Positions 16,736 through 26,286 are shown, counted from the first letter of the stretch. The stretch is 64,000 nucleotides of DNA from Eubacterium sp. 1001713B170207_170306_E7 (GCF_015547515.1 NZ_JADMVE010000003.1:248001-312000), one strand, 5' to 3'. The notes: generated from the letters alone by a model not told the origin. Program-made: numbers and translations.

Positions 16736-17878
16736 ATGAGTGATATTAAGGTGAAAAATTTTGATTTTCAGAAAGAACTGGAAAAGGTAGCGGCTGGAAT
16801 CCGCAAGCCCAATATCCTGATCTGCGGGGCCACCGGAGCAGGCAAAAGCACCGTGGTCAACTGGATTTTTGGCAAAAATGTGGCGGCCACCGGGACAGGA
16901 AGACCGCTGACCAGAGGCATTACCGAGTACAGCAGTGAGGACACCAGCGTCAATCTTTTTGACACCGAGGGCTACGAGATCGGCGAGGAAAAAATCTCCG
17001 CCTATCGGGACAATGTGGAAAAATGGATCGAGGAACGCCGGGAGGGAGGGCTGGCCAGGCAGATCCACGAGGCCTGGTACTGTATCTCCGCTGCCAACAA
17101 GCGGGTGACCGATATGGATATCTCTGTGGTGCAGACCCTTTTAGAAAAAAATATCCCTACGGTTGTGGTACTGACCCAGCTGGACTGCGTCGATTATGAG
17201 GAATACCGCGAGCTGTTCAGAGCCGTCACAGAAAATTGTAATGTCCATTGCTTTGCCACCAGCGCCCATGAGGATAAATATATCCAGGAGGTAATGGAGC
17301 CTTATATTGAGTGGGATGCCCTGGTCGACTGGGCAATCCGCGAGCTGGACGACTCTTTAAAGGAAGGCTTCATCGGCTCGCTGGCAGGCCATGTTCAGAA
17401 AAAGCAGGAGCTGGTCGCAAAAAAGATCATCCCTATTTACACCACCGCCGCGGCAGGCGTGGCCGCGACGCCCATTCCGTTTTCGGACGCAGTGCTTTTA
17501 GAGCCCATACAGGTCTCCATGGCCATGCACATCTTAAGAACCTACGGGCTCGATAAAATCTCCGAGGATCTCATCTCCTTTGTGGGCAGCCTGGTGGTGA
17601 CCCAGGCAGGGCGGATGCTGGCCCAGAGCCTGACCGCCGGTGTGCTCAAGATGATCCCCGGCGTGGGTACCGCGGCCGGCATTGCCGTGAACACCGTTGT
17701 GGCCTCCACCTTTACCGCCGCCATCGGCGCAGCCCTGTCCCAGAGCTGCGCCAACTACGCCAAAGCCGTGTTTGAGGGTAGCAAGCCCCAGTCCTATAAG
17801 AAATTCTTTGACAGCGCCATCCTTTCCGGCTTTGTAGAAAGCTGGCTGAAGGAGCATAAAAATGGAAAAGACACTTGA
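16736..17878 (+). CDS. P-loop GTPase with C-terminal glycine-rich hydrophobic domain
   Basis: 380 aa. An Era/YfjP-type GTPase domain (1-200): G1 GATGAGKST at 31-39, a G2-region threonine in TRGITEY, G3 DTEG at 76-79 and G4 TQLD at 147-150. From about 230 to 350 there are alanine/glycine-rich hydrophobic helices (TTAAAGVAATPIP, GVGTAAGIAVNTVVASTFTAAIG) like the DUF697-type membrane-associated tail of such GTPases. It overlaps the next GTPase gene by 17 bp. The function is unknown; membrane-linked stress or cell-envelope roles are known for relatives. Confidence 0.8.
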   Translation: MSDIKVKNFDFQKELEKVAAGIRKPNILICGATGAGKSTVVNWIFGKNVAATGTGRPLTRGITEYSSEDTSVNLFDTEGYEIGEEKISAYRDNVEKWIEERREGGLARQIHEAWYCISAANKRVTDMDISVVQTLLEKNIPTVVVLTQLDCVDYEEYRELFRAVTENCNVHCFATSAHEDKYIQEVMEPYIEWDALVDWAIRELDDSLKEGFIGSLAGHVQKKQELVAKKIIPIYTTAAAGVAATPIPFSDAVLLEPIQVSMAMHILRTYGLDKISEDLISFVGSLVVTQAGRMLAQSLTAGVLKMIPGVGTAAGIAVNTVVASTFTAAIGAALSQSCANYAKAVFEGSKPQSYKKFFDSAILSGFVESWLKEHKNGKDT

Positions 17879-18986
17879 CGCCAATGTGCTCATCCTCGGC
17901 AAAACCGGGTCCGGGAAGACCTCCCTGTTCAACTATATCTTTGGCAGAAACGTCTATGCTACCGGGGCAGGGCGGCCCGTTACCGGTATGGGCATCTATG
18001 AGGAGACCGTGACCCTGTCCCCGGATTTTACCCTGCACCTGTACGATTCCTGGGGCCTGGAGGCCGATAAGGCCAGAGACTGGAAGCAGCTCATAAACGA
18101 TACCCTCAAAGCCCATGACGTGCCCGAGATCACCGAGTGGTTTCATACCATTCTTTACTGCATTTCGGCCAAAGCCGCCCGGGTAGAGGACTTTGACCTT
18201 GAGATCATCGAAAGCCTGCGCCAGGGCGGCAATCAGGTGCTCGTGGCCCTGACCCACGCCGATGTGGCAGGAGGGCAGGAGAACCTTATGACCATGCTCC
18301 AGACCATTGTCCAGAGCGGCCATGTGCCCGAGGAGGATATCCTCCCGGTTAACAGCCAGTCCAAAACCCTGCTCAGCGGAAAAAAGACCCTGGCCTTTGG
18401 CCGGGAGGCCGTCATCAGCCGGATCAAGTCAGGTCTGCTGAGCGCCATCAGCCAGAAAATTCCCCATATTTTTGAGGAGGAGGGCAGAGAGATCATCGAG
18501 ACCTGGTATACCCGCTGCTGCTACCGCATCGACGCCGACCTCAGAAGGCCCGGCGGTATCAGCGCCCATAAGGAAAAGGAACGCAACCGCCTCTTTACCG
18601 CCTACGCCGAGGAAGCGCAGAGCGATATCGAGCAGTCCTACGACACCCTGATCTCCGAAGCCTGCCGCTATTACTGGAAATTCTGCGACCACCTCGAGCA
18701 AAACCCTGTCGGGTTTGCCAAAAAGCCCAGAAAACCACTGGAAGCCCTGAGAATGAAGCTCCACTTCACCGATGCCCTCCAGGCGGCAGGCGACAATATC
18801 GGCCAGTTTTTTCAAGGCCTCTTTAAAAAGGAAAAAAGAGCCACAAAGCACGACGCCTTTGCCCAGTTCTACAGAAAGGGCCTGACCAGATACCGCGAAC
18901 AGCTGTACCAGCTGCTAAAGGAATATACCCGTAAAATGAAAGCAGAGCTGCGCGCGTATTATAAAATTGTGCAGAGCCCCAAATAA
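17862..18986 (+). CDS. P-loop GTPase, partner of the upstream GTPase
   Basis: 374 aa. G1 GKTGSGKTS at 13-21, a G2-like stretch ATGAGRPVTGMG that parallels ATGTGRPLTRGI of the neighbour, G3-like DSWG at 62-65 and G4 THAD near 130. The C-terminal half (about 205-374) is charged and helical, with no obvious membrane helix, unlike its neighbour. Gene overlap implies coupled translation, so the two may form a heterodimer like paired septin- or dynamin-type GTPases; this is inference. No catalytic domain besides the GTPase is visible. Confidence 0.78.
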   Translation: MEKTLDANVLILGKTGSGKTSLFNYIFGRNVYATGAGRPVTGMGIYEETVTLSPDFTLHLYDSWGLEADKARDWKQLINDTLKAHDVPEITEWFHTILYCISAKAARVEDFDLEIIESLRQGGNQVLVALTHADVAGGQENLMTMLQTIVQSGHVPEEDILPVNSQSKTLLSGKKTLAFGREAVISRIKSGLLSAISQKIPHIFEEEGREIIETWYTRCCYRIDADLRRPGGISAHKEKERNRLFTAYAEEAQSDIEQSYDTLISEACRYYWKFCDHLEQNPVGFAKKPRKPLEALRMKLHFTDALQAAGDNIGQFFQGLFKKEKRATKHDAFAQFYRKGLTRYREQLYQLLKEYTRKMKAELRAYYKIVQSPK

Positions 18987-18998
18987 AGAAGCAAAAAT

Positions 18999-19025
18999 GA
19001 CGACCGTCCATTTCGTACGGTCGTC
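18999..19025. repeat. Dispersed palindrome, copy 3
   Basis: GACGACCGT...ACGGTCGTC with an asymmetric centre, 13 bp after the GTPase stop. It may act as a weak terminator, but no U-run follows. Confidence 0.75.
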
Positions 19026-19132
19026 AAAGGCAGGCACTATACCTAAATTATTAGAAAACAACCGTTATAAATCGAGTTTAAATAAATTTTTTTATTTATT
19101 TTTAAATTTTACGTGCAATTTTGAGGAGCCAA

Positions 19133-19209
19133 TGTTATAATAGGTTTCGATATTGAAAAAATTGATTTTTTTGTAAGCAAAAGAGCGCGTGTAGGCTCTG
19201 ATTTTTTTA
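19133..19209 (+). promoter_or_regulatory. Extended -10 promoter and leader hairpin of the polysaccharide locus
   Basis: TGtTATAAT (19133-19141) is an extended -10; the -35 is poor (GTGCAA at 19113). In the leader, AGAGC (19182-19186) pairs with GCTCT (19195-19199) around an 8-nt loop and is followed by GATTTTTTT, a terminator-like element 50 nt before the first gene. Long polysaccharide operons often use such leaders with processive antiterminators (RfaH/LoaP); no such gene is in the window. Confidence 0.45.
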
Positions 19210-19258
19210 GATATTAAATTTAGATGAGTTTTAATATAAAATATAAAAGGAAAGAAAA

Positions 19259-20395
19259 ATGGAAAAGCCCGAAAAGATTTACCTCGCCTCGCCCCACATG
19301 GGCGGCGAAGAAATGAAATACATACAGGAAGCCTTTGACACCAACTGGATCGCTCCCCTGGGAAAAAATGTCAACCAGTTTGAAAAAGAAATGGCAGACT
19401 ATGTGGGACTTAAAGCAGGAGCCGCCTTATCCGCCGGAACAGCCGCCTTGCATCTTGGCTTAAAAGCACTGGGGGTAGGGGAAGGCGATGTGGTCTTCTG
19501 CTCCAGCCTGACCTTCTCCGCCAGCGCCAACCCCATTATCTACCTGGGCGCAAAGCCCGTTTTCATCGACAGCGAGCCCGAAACCTGGAACATGAGCCCG
19601 GCCGCTCTTAAAAAAGCCTATGAAAAATACCCCAATCCCAAAGCCGTGATCATTGTGGATTTATACGGACAGGCCGCCGATTATGAAAAGCTGTCAGTCC
19701 TCTGTAAAGCACACCACACACCCGTGTTAGAAGACGCCGCCGAAGCCTTAGGCGCAACCTACCAGGGACAGAAATGCGGTACCCTAGGCGATCTGTCCGT
19801 TCTATCCTTTAACGGCAACAAGATCATCACCACCTCCGGCGGCGGCATGCTCCTCGGCAACGACGAAGCCCTTATCCAGAAAATCCGCTTTTGGTCCACC
19901 CAGTCCAGAGAGAATGAACGCCATTATGAGCACAAAGAGCTAGGCTACAATTACCGCATGAGCAACATCGTTGCCGGTATCGGAAGAGGACAGTTAAAAG
20001 TCCTTGATGAGCGGGTCGCAAAGAAAAAAGAAATCTTTGCTACCTACCAAGAAGCCTTTAAACAAATCAGCGATATTGAAATGATGCCCATTTCCGATAA
20101 AGGCAAGCCCAATTACTGGCTAAGTTGCATGACTTTAAAACAGGATAGTAAGGTAAAGCCAATAGATATCATGCAAGCTTTGGAAAAAGAAAACATTGAA
20201 TCCCGGCCAGTCTGGAAACCCATGCATCTGCAGCCCTACTTCAAAGCCTTTGATTTCTTCAGCCATTGCGATCCAGAGAATGAACAGAGCATCGCAGAAG
20301 ATATCTTTAACCGGGGCGTCTGCCTGCCGAGCGATACAAAAATGAGCGAAGCAGACCAACAGCGTATTATCAACATTATTAAGACACTCTTTTAA
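19259..20395 (+). CDS. DegT/DnrJ/EryC1/StrS-family PLP aminotransferase (PglE/LegC-like)
   Basis: 378 aa. Opens with YLASPHMGGEEMKYIQEAFDTNWIAPLG, typical of UDP-4-keto sugar aminotransferases of the PglE type. The PLP lysine is in SFNGNKIITTSGGG, with LEDAAEALGA upstream. It would transfer an amino group from glutamate to a keto-sugar nucleotide. It is first of a triad with the sugar phosphate transferase (20419) and PglD-like acetyltransferase (21032), which in Campylobacter builds and loads diacetylbacillosamine. The matching 4,6-dehydratase (PglF) is not in the window. GC content is high, unlike the AT-rich genes that follow. Confidence 0.87.
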   Translation: MEKPEKIYLASPHMGGEEMKYIQEAFDTNWIAPLGKNVNQFEKEMADYVGLKAGAALSAGTAALHLGLKALGVGEGDVVFCSSLTFSASANPIIYLGAKPVFIDSEPETWNMSPAALKKAYEKYPNPKAVIIVDLYGQAADYEKLSVLCKAHHTPVLEDAAEALGATYQGQKCGTLGDLSVLSFNGNKIITTSGGGMLLGNDEALIQKIRFWSTQSRENERHYEHKELGYNYRMSNIVAGIGRGQLKVLDERVAKKKEIFATYQEAFKQISDIEMMPISDKGKPNYWLSCMTLKQDSKVKPIDIMQALEKENIESRPVWKPMHLQPYFKAFDFFSHCDPENEQSIAEDIFNRGVCLPSDTKMSEADQQRIINIIKTLF

Positions 20396-20418
20396 AAAGT
20401 AAAATACCGAGGTTCAAA

Positions 20419-21039
20419 ATGATCTATCAGAAATACGTCAAACGCATACTCGACATCACCCTGTCCGGCGTGGCCATCATCGTGCTGTCACCCGTGATGG
20501 GCGTTACCGCAATCCTAGTTAAAAAGAAGCTGGGAAGCCCGGTGATCTTCAAACAAAAACGGCCCGGCAAGAATGAAAAAATCTTTACCATGTACAAATT
20601 CAGAACCATGACCGATGAGCGGGACGAAAAAGGTGAGTTGTTACCGGATAGCATTCGGCTGACGAAGTTTGGAAAGATGCTCCGAAGTACCAGTTTGGAT
20701 GAATTGCCCGAGCTATTTAATATTTTTAAAGGAGATATGAGTGTTGTTGGACCTCGACCCTTATTGGTGCAGTATCTTCCCTTATACAATGAAAAACAGA
20801 AAAGGCGGCATGAAGTAAGACCCGGCCTTTCAGGATTGGCTCAGGTCAATGGGCGCAACGCCATCACCTGGGAAGAGAAATTCAATTACGATGTCGAGTA
20901 TGTAAAAAAGGTAAGCTTTCCCCTGGATGTTAGCATTGTCATAAAAACTATGATCAAAGCCTTCAAGCAGGAAGACATCAACGCAGATACAGCAGTCACC
21001 ATGGAAGTATTCAAAGGAAGTGAAAAAGCCAATGCCTGA
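20419..21039 (+). CDS. Initiating sugar-phosphate transferase (PglC/WcaJ-type phosphoglycosyl transferase)
   Basis: 206 aa. One N-terminal membrane segment (about 12-32) then the catalytic core: FKQKRPGKNEKIFTMYKFRTMT, the acidic catalytic pair in SLDELPELFNIFKGDMS and VVGPRPLL near 105-112. It would move a sugar 1-phosphate from UDP-sugar to undecaprenyl phosphate at the inner membrane face, starting the repeat unit. Size (about 200 aa, single helix) matches PglC rather than large WbaP proteins. It overlaps the next gene by 8 bp. Confidence 0.9.
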   Translation: MIYQKYVKRILDITLSGVAIIVLSPVMGVTAILVKKKLGSPVIFKQKRPGKNEKIFTMYKFRTMTDERDEKGELLPDSIRLTKFGKMLRSTSLDELPELFNIFKGDMSVVGPRPLLVQYLPLYNEKQKRRHEVRPGLSGLAQVNGRNAITWEEKFNYDVEYVKKVSFPLDVSIVIKTMIKAFKQEDINADTAVTMEVFKGSEKANA

Positions 21040-21655
21040 GAAAAAAGTCATGATCATCGGAGCCAGCGGCCATGGAAAAGTGATCGCCGATATTGTCCAT
21101 CAATCAGGAGACAAAGTCCTGGGCTTTTTAGATGACGACCCGGCAAAGAAAGAGATCCATCAGATTCCCGTGCTGGGAAAGATAGAAGATACACAGAAAT
21201 ACAAAGACGATTACTATTTTATCATCGGGATAGGCAATAATAAAATCCGAAAAGAAATCGCAGAAAGCAATCCAGCATTAAACTACTATACCGCCATTCA
21301 TCCCACCGCAGTTATCGGGGAAGGCGTCCGTATTGGTAACGGCACAGCCGTAATGGCCGGTGTCGTGATTAATGCCGATGCAGAGATTAAAAAGCACTGT
21401 ATCATTAACACCTCAGCGGTCATTGAGCACGAGTGTGTGATTGGAGACTACACCCATGTATCGCCACAGGCTTGTTTGTGTGGGAATGTACATATGGGTG
21501 AGGCGTGTCATGTTGGAGCGGGTGCCAATGTTATTCAAGGAAAAATAATCGTAGAAAAAGTGGTTGTAAGTGTAGGTAGTGTGGTGGTAAAAGATTTGAC
21601 CGAAGCCGGAACATATGTGGGTATTCCGGCAAAATTAAAAGAACGACGATATTAA
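21032..21655 (+). CDS. Sugar N-acetyltransferase (PglD/NeuD family)
   Basis: 207 aa from ATG 21032; an alternative GTG at 21020 would lie within the AAGGAAGTG ribosome site. The N-terminal Rossmann-like half has IIGASGHGKVIADI and LGFLDDDPAK; the C-terminal left-handed beta-helix has IHPTAVIGEGVRIGNG and HVGAGANVIQGK, with a catalytic-type His in NTSAVIEHECVIGDY. It probably acetylates the 4-amino sugar made by the 19259 product using acetyl-CoA. Assignment of the exact sugar depends on missing partners. Confidence 0.87.
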   Translation: MPEKKVMIIGASGHGKVIADIVHQSGDKVLGFLDDDPAKKEIHQIPVLGKIEDTQKYKDDYYFIIGIGNNKIRKEIAESNPALNYYTAIHPTAVIGEGVRIGNGTAVMAGVVINADAEIKKHCIINTSAVIEHECVIGDYTHVSPQACLCGNVHMGEACHVGAGANVIQGKIIVEKVVVSVGSVVVKDLTEAGTYVGIPAKLKERRY

Positions 21656-21669
21656 GGAGGAAATGATAT

Positions 21670-22899
21670 ATGAAAAAAATATGGATTTTCAACCATTATG
21701 CTGGCCCTCCTTCAATATGTACGGGTTTGAGACATTTTAATTTTGCAAAGTATTTAAAACAGGCAGGATATAAAGTAACAATATTTGTATCTAGTGCCCA
21801 GCATAATTCGAGCATTAATCTTATAAACGATGATAAAAAATATATTGAATATACAGAAGAAGATATACCGTTTGTATATATAAAAACAAGACAGTATAAA
21901 GGCAATGGAAAAGAACGTATAAAGAATATGTTTGATTATTACAAAGGTGTCCTAAAAGTAGCAGATAACTTTGAAAAACCAGACATTATTATTGGATCTT
22001 CCGTGCATCCCTTAGCCTGTTTGGCGGCAATTAAACTGTCAAAAAAATATCATTGTAAGAATATTGTGGAAATAAGAGATTTATGGCCAGAATCTTTGGT
22101 TGAATATGGAATTATAAAAAGAAATGGACTTTTATCTAAAATTTTATATAAATGTGAAAAATATCTTTATAAAAAAGCTGACCAACTAGTTTTTACCATG
22201 GAAGGTGGAAAAGATTATATTGTTGATCAAGGATGGCAAGATGATATTGATCTTTCGAAAGTACATCATATCAATAATGGGATTGATTTAAAAGAATATG
22301 AGTATAGTAAAGAAAATATCACTTACAAAGATTTTGATTTGGAAGATCCAGATACCTTTAAGGTTGTCTATATTGGGTCAATCCGAAAAGTTAATAATAT
22401 TGAAACATTAGTTGATGCAGCAAAAGTGTTGCAAAATACAAATTCTGAAAATGTAAAAATTTTGATTTATGGGGACGGTAATGAGCGTGAAGCGCTGGAA
22501 AAACGTTGCAATGAAGAAAAAATCGAAAACATTGTGTTTAAAGGGTCTGTTGATAAAAAATACATTCCCTATATTTTAAGTAAATGTGATCTGAATCTAA
22601 TGCATGGGGTATCAGCCAGGCTTGTAAGATATGGTATGAGCCTTAATAAATCTTTTGATTATCTCGCCAGTGGTCATCCGATTTTATCCGATATAGATGC
22701 TCATTATGACTATATTATAAATAATAATGCGGGGAAAAAAGTTGGATGTTTACCTGAAAATATTACAGAGGGAATACTTTCATTTTTTTATCTATCGAAA
22801 GATGAATATAACAGTATCGGTGAAAACGCAGAGAAAACAGCGTTAAAGTACGATTTTAAAAATTTAACAGAGCAGTTGATCGAAACTATTGAAAAGTAG
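21670..22899 (+). CDS. Glycosyltransferase family 4 (WbuB-like)
   Basis: 409 aa. N-terminal IFNHYAGPPSICTGLRHFNFAKYLKQAGYKV is the signature opening of WbuB-like GT4 enzymes, with VEIRDLWPESLVEYG near 135 and the nucleotide-sugar domain VVYIGSIRKVNNIETLVDAA near 235 and GHPILSD later. It probably adds the second sugar to the lipid-linked acceptor on the cytoplasmic side. The gene is markedly AT-rich compared with the genes on either side, suggesting separate acquisition. ATG 21670 follows AAGGAGGAAATG. Confidence 0.85.
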   Translation: MKKIWIFNHYAGPPSICTGLRHFNFAKYLKQAGYKVTIFVSSAQHNSSINLINDDKKYIEYTEEDIPFVYIKTRQYKGNGKERIKNMFDYYKGVLKVADNFEKPDIIIGSSVHPLACLAAIKLSKKYHCKNIVEIRDLWPESLVEYGIIKRNGLLSKILYKCEKYLYKKADQLVFTMEGGKDYIVDQGWQDDIDLSKVHHINNGIDLKEYEYSKENITYKDFDLEDPDTFKVVYIGSIRKVNNIETLVDAAKVLQNTNSENVKILIYGDGNEREALEKRCNEEKIENIVFKGSVDKKYIPYILSKCDLNLMHGVSARLVRYGMSLNKSFDYLASGHPILSDIDAHYDYIINNNAGKKVGCLPENITEGILSFFYLSKDEYNSIGENAEKTALKYDFKNLTEQLIETIEK

Positions 22900-22907
22900 G
22901 AAAAGAA

Positions 22908-24227
22908 ATGGAAATTAAACAAGAATTAATAAATAAAATCACAAAGAAGCAAATTAAAGTCGGTGTTATAGGCCTAGGCTATGTAGGTCTTCCCTTAGCC
23001 GTAGAAAAAGCCAAGGCCGGCTTTAAAACCATCGGCTTCGACGTTCAGGAAGAAAAAGTGAAAATGGTCAATGAAGGCCACAACTACATCGGCGATGTCA
23101 TCGACGATGACTTAAAAGAATTAGTCAATAGCGGAATGCTCTCTGCAACAACAGACTTTTCTTTCATCAAAGATGCGGATTTTATCGCAATCTGCGTGCC
23201 GACACCACTGGATGAATACCAGCAGCCAGACATCAGCTATGTCAAGTCATCAACCGAAGAGGTTGCTAAATACCTGAAAAAAGGAACCATGGTGGTGTTA
23301 GAGTCCACGACTTATCCCGGCACCACGGAAGAACTCATTAAACCCATCCTCGAACAGGGTTCGGGTTTAAAATGCGGTGAGAATTTTTATTTAGGCTTTT
23401 CACCAGAGCGGGTGGATCCCGGCAATGCGCTTTATAAAACAAAGAACACGCCTAAGGTGGTTGGAGGTATTGGCGAGGATGCCACTGAGGTCATTGCAGC
23501 GATGTATCGGGTGGTATTGGATGGAGATGTTTTTGAAGCATCCTCGCCAGCCATTGCTGAGATGGAAAAGATTCTGGAGAACACTTACCGGAATGTCAAT
23601 ATAGGTTTGATTAACGAGTTGGCCATCTTATGTGACCGCATGAAGATCAATATCTGGGAAGTGGTGGACGCGGCTAAGACTAAGCCCTATGGATTCCAGG
23701 CCTTTTATCCGGGTCCGGGTTTGGGCGGGCATTGCATCCCGCTCGATCCCTATTATCTGTCGTGGAAGGCTCGGGAGTATGGTTTCCACACCTCCATGAT
23801 TGAAAGCTCCATGATGATTAATGACCGGATGCCGGAGTATTGTATTGACCGGGCTTCGCGTATTTTAAACAGAGACAAAAAAGCCCTAAACGGCGCGAAG
23901 GTCCTTGCACTCGGTGTGGCGTATAAACAGGACATCGACGATTACCGGGAGAGCCCAGCGTTAAAGGTCATTGAAAACTTTGAAAAAGTTGGAACGCAGA
24001 TTGATTTTTATGATCCTTTTATCCCAGAGTACAAGTATAAAGGTAAAATCCATAAAGGAATAGAAAAAATTGATGCGGCTGTTGTTAAAAAATATGATTT
24101 AGTCGTTATTACAACTGCCCACACAAGTATTGATTACAATATGGTACAACAAAATGCAAAAGCTATCTTTGACACTAAGAATGCATTAAAACAAATTAAG
24201 AATAGAGACAATATTGAGTTGTTGTAA
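22908..24227 (+). CDS. Nucleotide-sugar dehydrogenase (WbpA-like UDP-GlcNAc 6-dehydrogenase)
   Basis: 439 aa. NAD-binding GLGYVGLPLAVEKA near residue 22, ESTTYPGTTEE near 128, FSPERVDPGN near 165 and the catalytic cysteine in GPGLGGHCIPLDPYYL near 270. It oxidises C6 of a UDP-HexNAc twice to the uronic acid. The sequence pattern, especially DAAKTKPYGFQAFYPGPG, fits the WbpA branch. With the Gfo/Idh oxidoreductase (24243) and WbpE-like aminotransferase (26288) it gives three steps toward UDP-2,3-diamino-uronic acid. Confidence 0.9.
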   Translation: MEIKQELINKITKKQIKVGVIGLGYVGLPLAVEKAKAGFKTIGFDVQEEKVKMVNEGHNYIGDVIDDDLKELVNSGMLSATTDFSFIKDADFIAICVPTPLDEYQQPDISYVKSSTEEVAKYLKKGTMVVLESTTYPGTTEELIKPILEQGSGLKCGENFYLGFSPERVDPGNALYKTKNTPKVVGGIGEDATEVIAAMYRVVLDGDVFEASSPAIAEMEKILENTYRNVNIGLINELAILCDRMKINIWEVVDAAKTKPYGFQAFYPGPGLGGHCIPLDPYYLSWKAREYGFHTSMIESSMMINDRMPEYCIDRASRILNRDKKALNGAKVLALGVAYKQDIDDYRESPALKVIENFEKVGTQIDFYDPFIPEYKYKGKIHKGIEKIDAAVVKKYDLVVITTAHTSIDYNMVQQNAKAIFDTKNALKQIKNRDNIELL

Positions 24228-24242
24228 AAACAGGAGTAACCA

Positions 24243-25358
24243 ATGAACTACGCACTCATCGGCTGTGGCCGCATCGCGACCAATCATATCCAAGCCGTAT
24301 TAAATAACAATCTGAACCTCGTGGCCGTCTGTGACGCCATCCCCGACCACATGGAGAGCCTGCTGGCAAAGCATGGCCTTGAAAAAGACATCAGTATCCG
24401 GCGTTACACGGACTATAAAAAAATGATCGAAGAGAACCCCCTCGACCTAATCGGCATTGCCACCGAAAGCGGCCTGCACGAGGAGATCGCCCTGTACTGC
24501 ATCCGACACGGCATTCACGTGATCATCGAAAAGCCCATGGCCATGAGCATTGCCGGTGCCGATGCCATCATCAGGGCGGCTGCAGAAAACAAGATAAAGG
24601 TCTCCGCCTGCCACCAGAACCGTTTTAACATCGCCGTGCAGAAAATGCGGGGCGCGGTGGAGAAAGGGCGCTTTGGCCGAGTCTCACACGGCTCCATCCA
24701 TGTGCGCTGGAACCGGAATCAGGACTATTACACCCAGGCGCCCTGGCGCGGCACCTGGGCTCAGGACGGGGGCTGTCTGATGAACCAGTGCATCCACGGC
24801 ATCGACCTGCTGCGCTGGATGATGGGGGACGAAATCGACACAGTTTATGGCGTGACCAGGCAGCAGTTCCACAACTATCTGGAGGCAGAGGACATTGGCA
24901 TGGCCGTGGTTCAGTTTAAAAACGGCGCTGTGGCCACCATCGAAGGCACCACCAACGTTTATCCCCAGAATCTGGAAGAGACACTGTACCTTTTTGGGGA
25001 AAAGGGCACCGTCAAGCTTGGCGGCAAGTCCACCAACGCCATTGACGTCTGGGATCTGGCCGACGCCGATGATCATGAAAACACTGAAAACAACGGCTTT
25101 CACGAAGCGACAAGTAATGTCTACGGCAACGGGCACACCAGCCTGTACCGGGATGTGATCGAAGCCATCGAGCAGGACCGGGCGCCCTATGTGGATGCCC
25201 AGGCCGGAAAAAATGCTCTGGAGCTGGTGCTGGCCATCTACCAGTCCGCGGCAGAGGGAACGGTCGTGAAACTGCCTCTTAACAATTGCTGTAGTACTGA
25301 CTTTGAGGGAAGATTTAATTTCCCTTACAGAATAGAAAAAAGGAAATATGATGATTGA
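24243..25358 (+). CDS. Gfo/Idh/MocA-family oxidoreductase (WbpB/WlbA-like)
   Basis: 371 aa. NAD-binding YALIGCGRIATNHIQAV at the N-terminus and the family motif EKPMAMSIAGADAII near 98, then CHQNRFNIAVQKM. Known relatives oxidise C3 of UDP-GlcNAcA to the 3-keto form with NAD recycled by 2-oxoglutarate. It is GC-rich and sits between two AT-rich stretches. Overlaps the next gene by 11 bp. Confidence 0.85.
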   Translation: MNYALIGCGRIATNHIQAVLNNNLNLVAVCDAIPDHMESLLAKHGLEKDISIRRYTDYKKMIEENPLDLIGIATESGLHEEIALYCIRHGIHVIIEKPMAMSIAGADAIIRAAAENKIKVSACHQNRFNIAVQKMRGAVEKGRFGRVSHGSIHVRWNRNQDYYTQAPWRGTWAQDGGCLMNQCIHGIDLLRWMMGDEIDTVYGVTRQQFHNYLEAEDIGMAVVQFKNGAVATIEGTTNVYPQNLEETLYLFGEKGTVKLGGKSTNAIDVWDLADADDHENTENNGFHEATSNVYGNGHTSLYRDVIEAIEQDRAPYVDAQAGKNALELVLAIYQSAAEGTVVKLPLNNCCSTDFEGRFNFPYRIEKRKYDD

Positions 25359-26286
25359 TATAGAAAAAAAAGAAAAATACCAAATTTTTTGCGATAGTAC
25401 GTATACACCTATTTTTTCGCAGTCTTGGTGGCTAGATATAACTTGCAATGGTAATTGGGACGTTTACTTATTTGAAAGTGGTGGAGAAGTTATAGCTGCG
25501 ATGCCGTATTATATACATGATACGCATGGTTTAAAAAAAATTACAAAACCCTTACTTACTCAAAATAACGGTATCATTATAAAATATCCAAAAGATCAAA
25601 AGTATTTTAAAAAACTACATTATGAGGAAAAGATTATTAATAAGGTGTGTGATTTTATTGAAGATCTACCCATTGATCGCTATGAACAGCAATATCATTA
25701 TTCTTTTACGAATTGGCTACCTTTTTATTGGAGAAAATATCAAGAAATTACACGATATACATACGTTATCGAAAATACACAGGATATGAACTGTGTATGG
25801 AATGATTTTTCGCCAAACCTACGAAATATGATTCGTAAATCTGAAAAAAATAATTTGATGATCAGAGAAGATTTAGAAATTTCGGCAATGTATGAAGTCA
25901 ATAAAATGACTTTTGACCGACAAAACATTGAAATACCTTATTCACTTAAATTTTTAATAAAATTGGATGAAGCATGCAAAAGCAATAATTGTTGTAAAAA
26001 CTATTATGCGATCGATGACGAAAACAGAATACATGCAATCATTTATTTAATTTGGGATCAGCAATCAATGTATTTATTATTAGGTGGTTCCAATCCGGAA
26101 TTAAGAAAAAGTCAAGCGTATGACGCGCTAATTTATAGGGGAATTAAATTAGCGTCAGACTTGGGACTGAAATTTGATTTTGAGGGCAGTGTCATAAAAC
26201 AAATTGAGCATTCCTTTAGAGAATTTGGGGCTGTTCAAAAGCCTTATTTTCGAATTTACAAAGACTTTAAAAAACAAGAGGATTAG
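25348..26286 (+). CDS. GNAT/FemAB-like acetyltransferase or aminoacyltransferase
   Basis: 312 aa. The start is ATG 25348 or 25351. It contains SQSWWLDITCNGNWDVYLFE near residue 25, NMIRKSEKNNLMIRE near 155 and a C-terminal LLGGSNPELRKSQAYDALIYRGIKLASDLGLKFDFEGS that resembles the Acetyltransf_6/FemAB fold. Placed between the WbpB- and WbpE-like genes, it may acylate the 3-amino sugar in place of WbpD, which is a different fold. The reaction is inference. The gene is strongly AT-rich. Confidence 0.7.
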   Translation: MMIDIEKKEKYQIFCDSTYTPIFSQSWWLDITCNGNWDVYLFESGGEVIAAMPYYIHDTHGLKKITKPLLTQNNGIIIKYPKDQKYFKKLHYEEKIINKVCDFIEDLPIDRYEQQYHYSFTNWLPFYWRKYQEITRYTYVIENTQDMNCVWNDFSPNLRNMIRKSEKNNLMIREDLEISAMYEVNKMTFDRQNIEIPYSLKFLIKLDEACKSNNCCKNYYAIDDENRIHAIIYLIWDQQSMYLLLGGSNPELRKSQAYDALIYRGIKLASDLGLKFDFEGSVIKQIEHSFREFGAVQKPYFRIYKDFKKQED

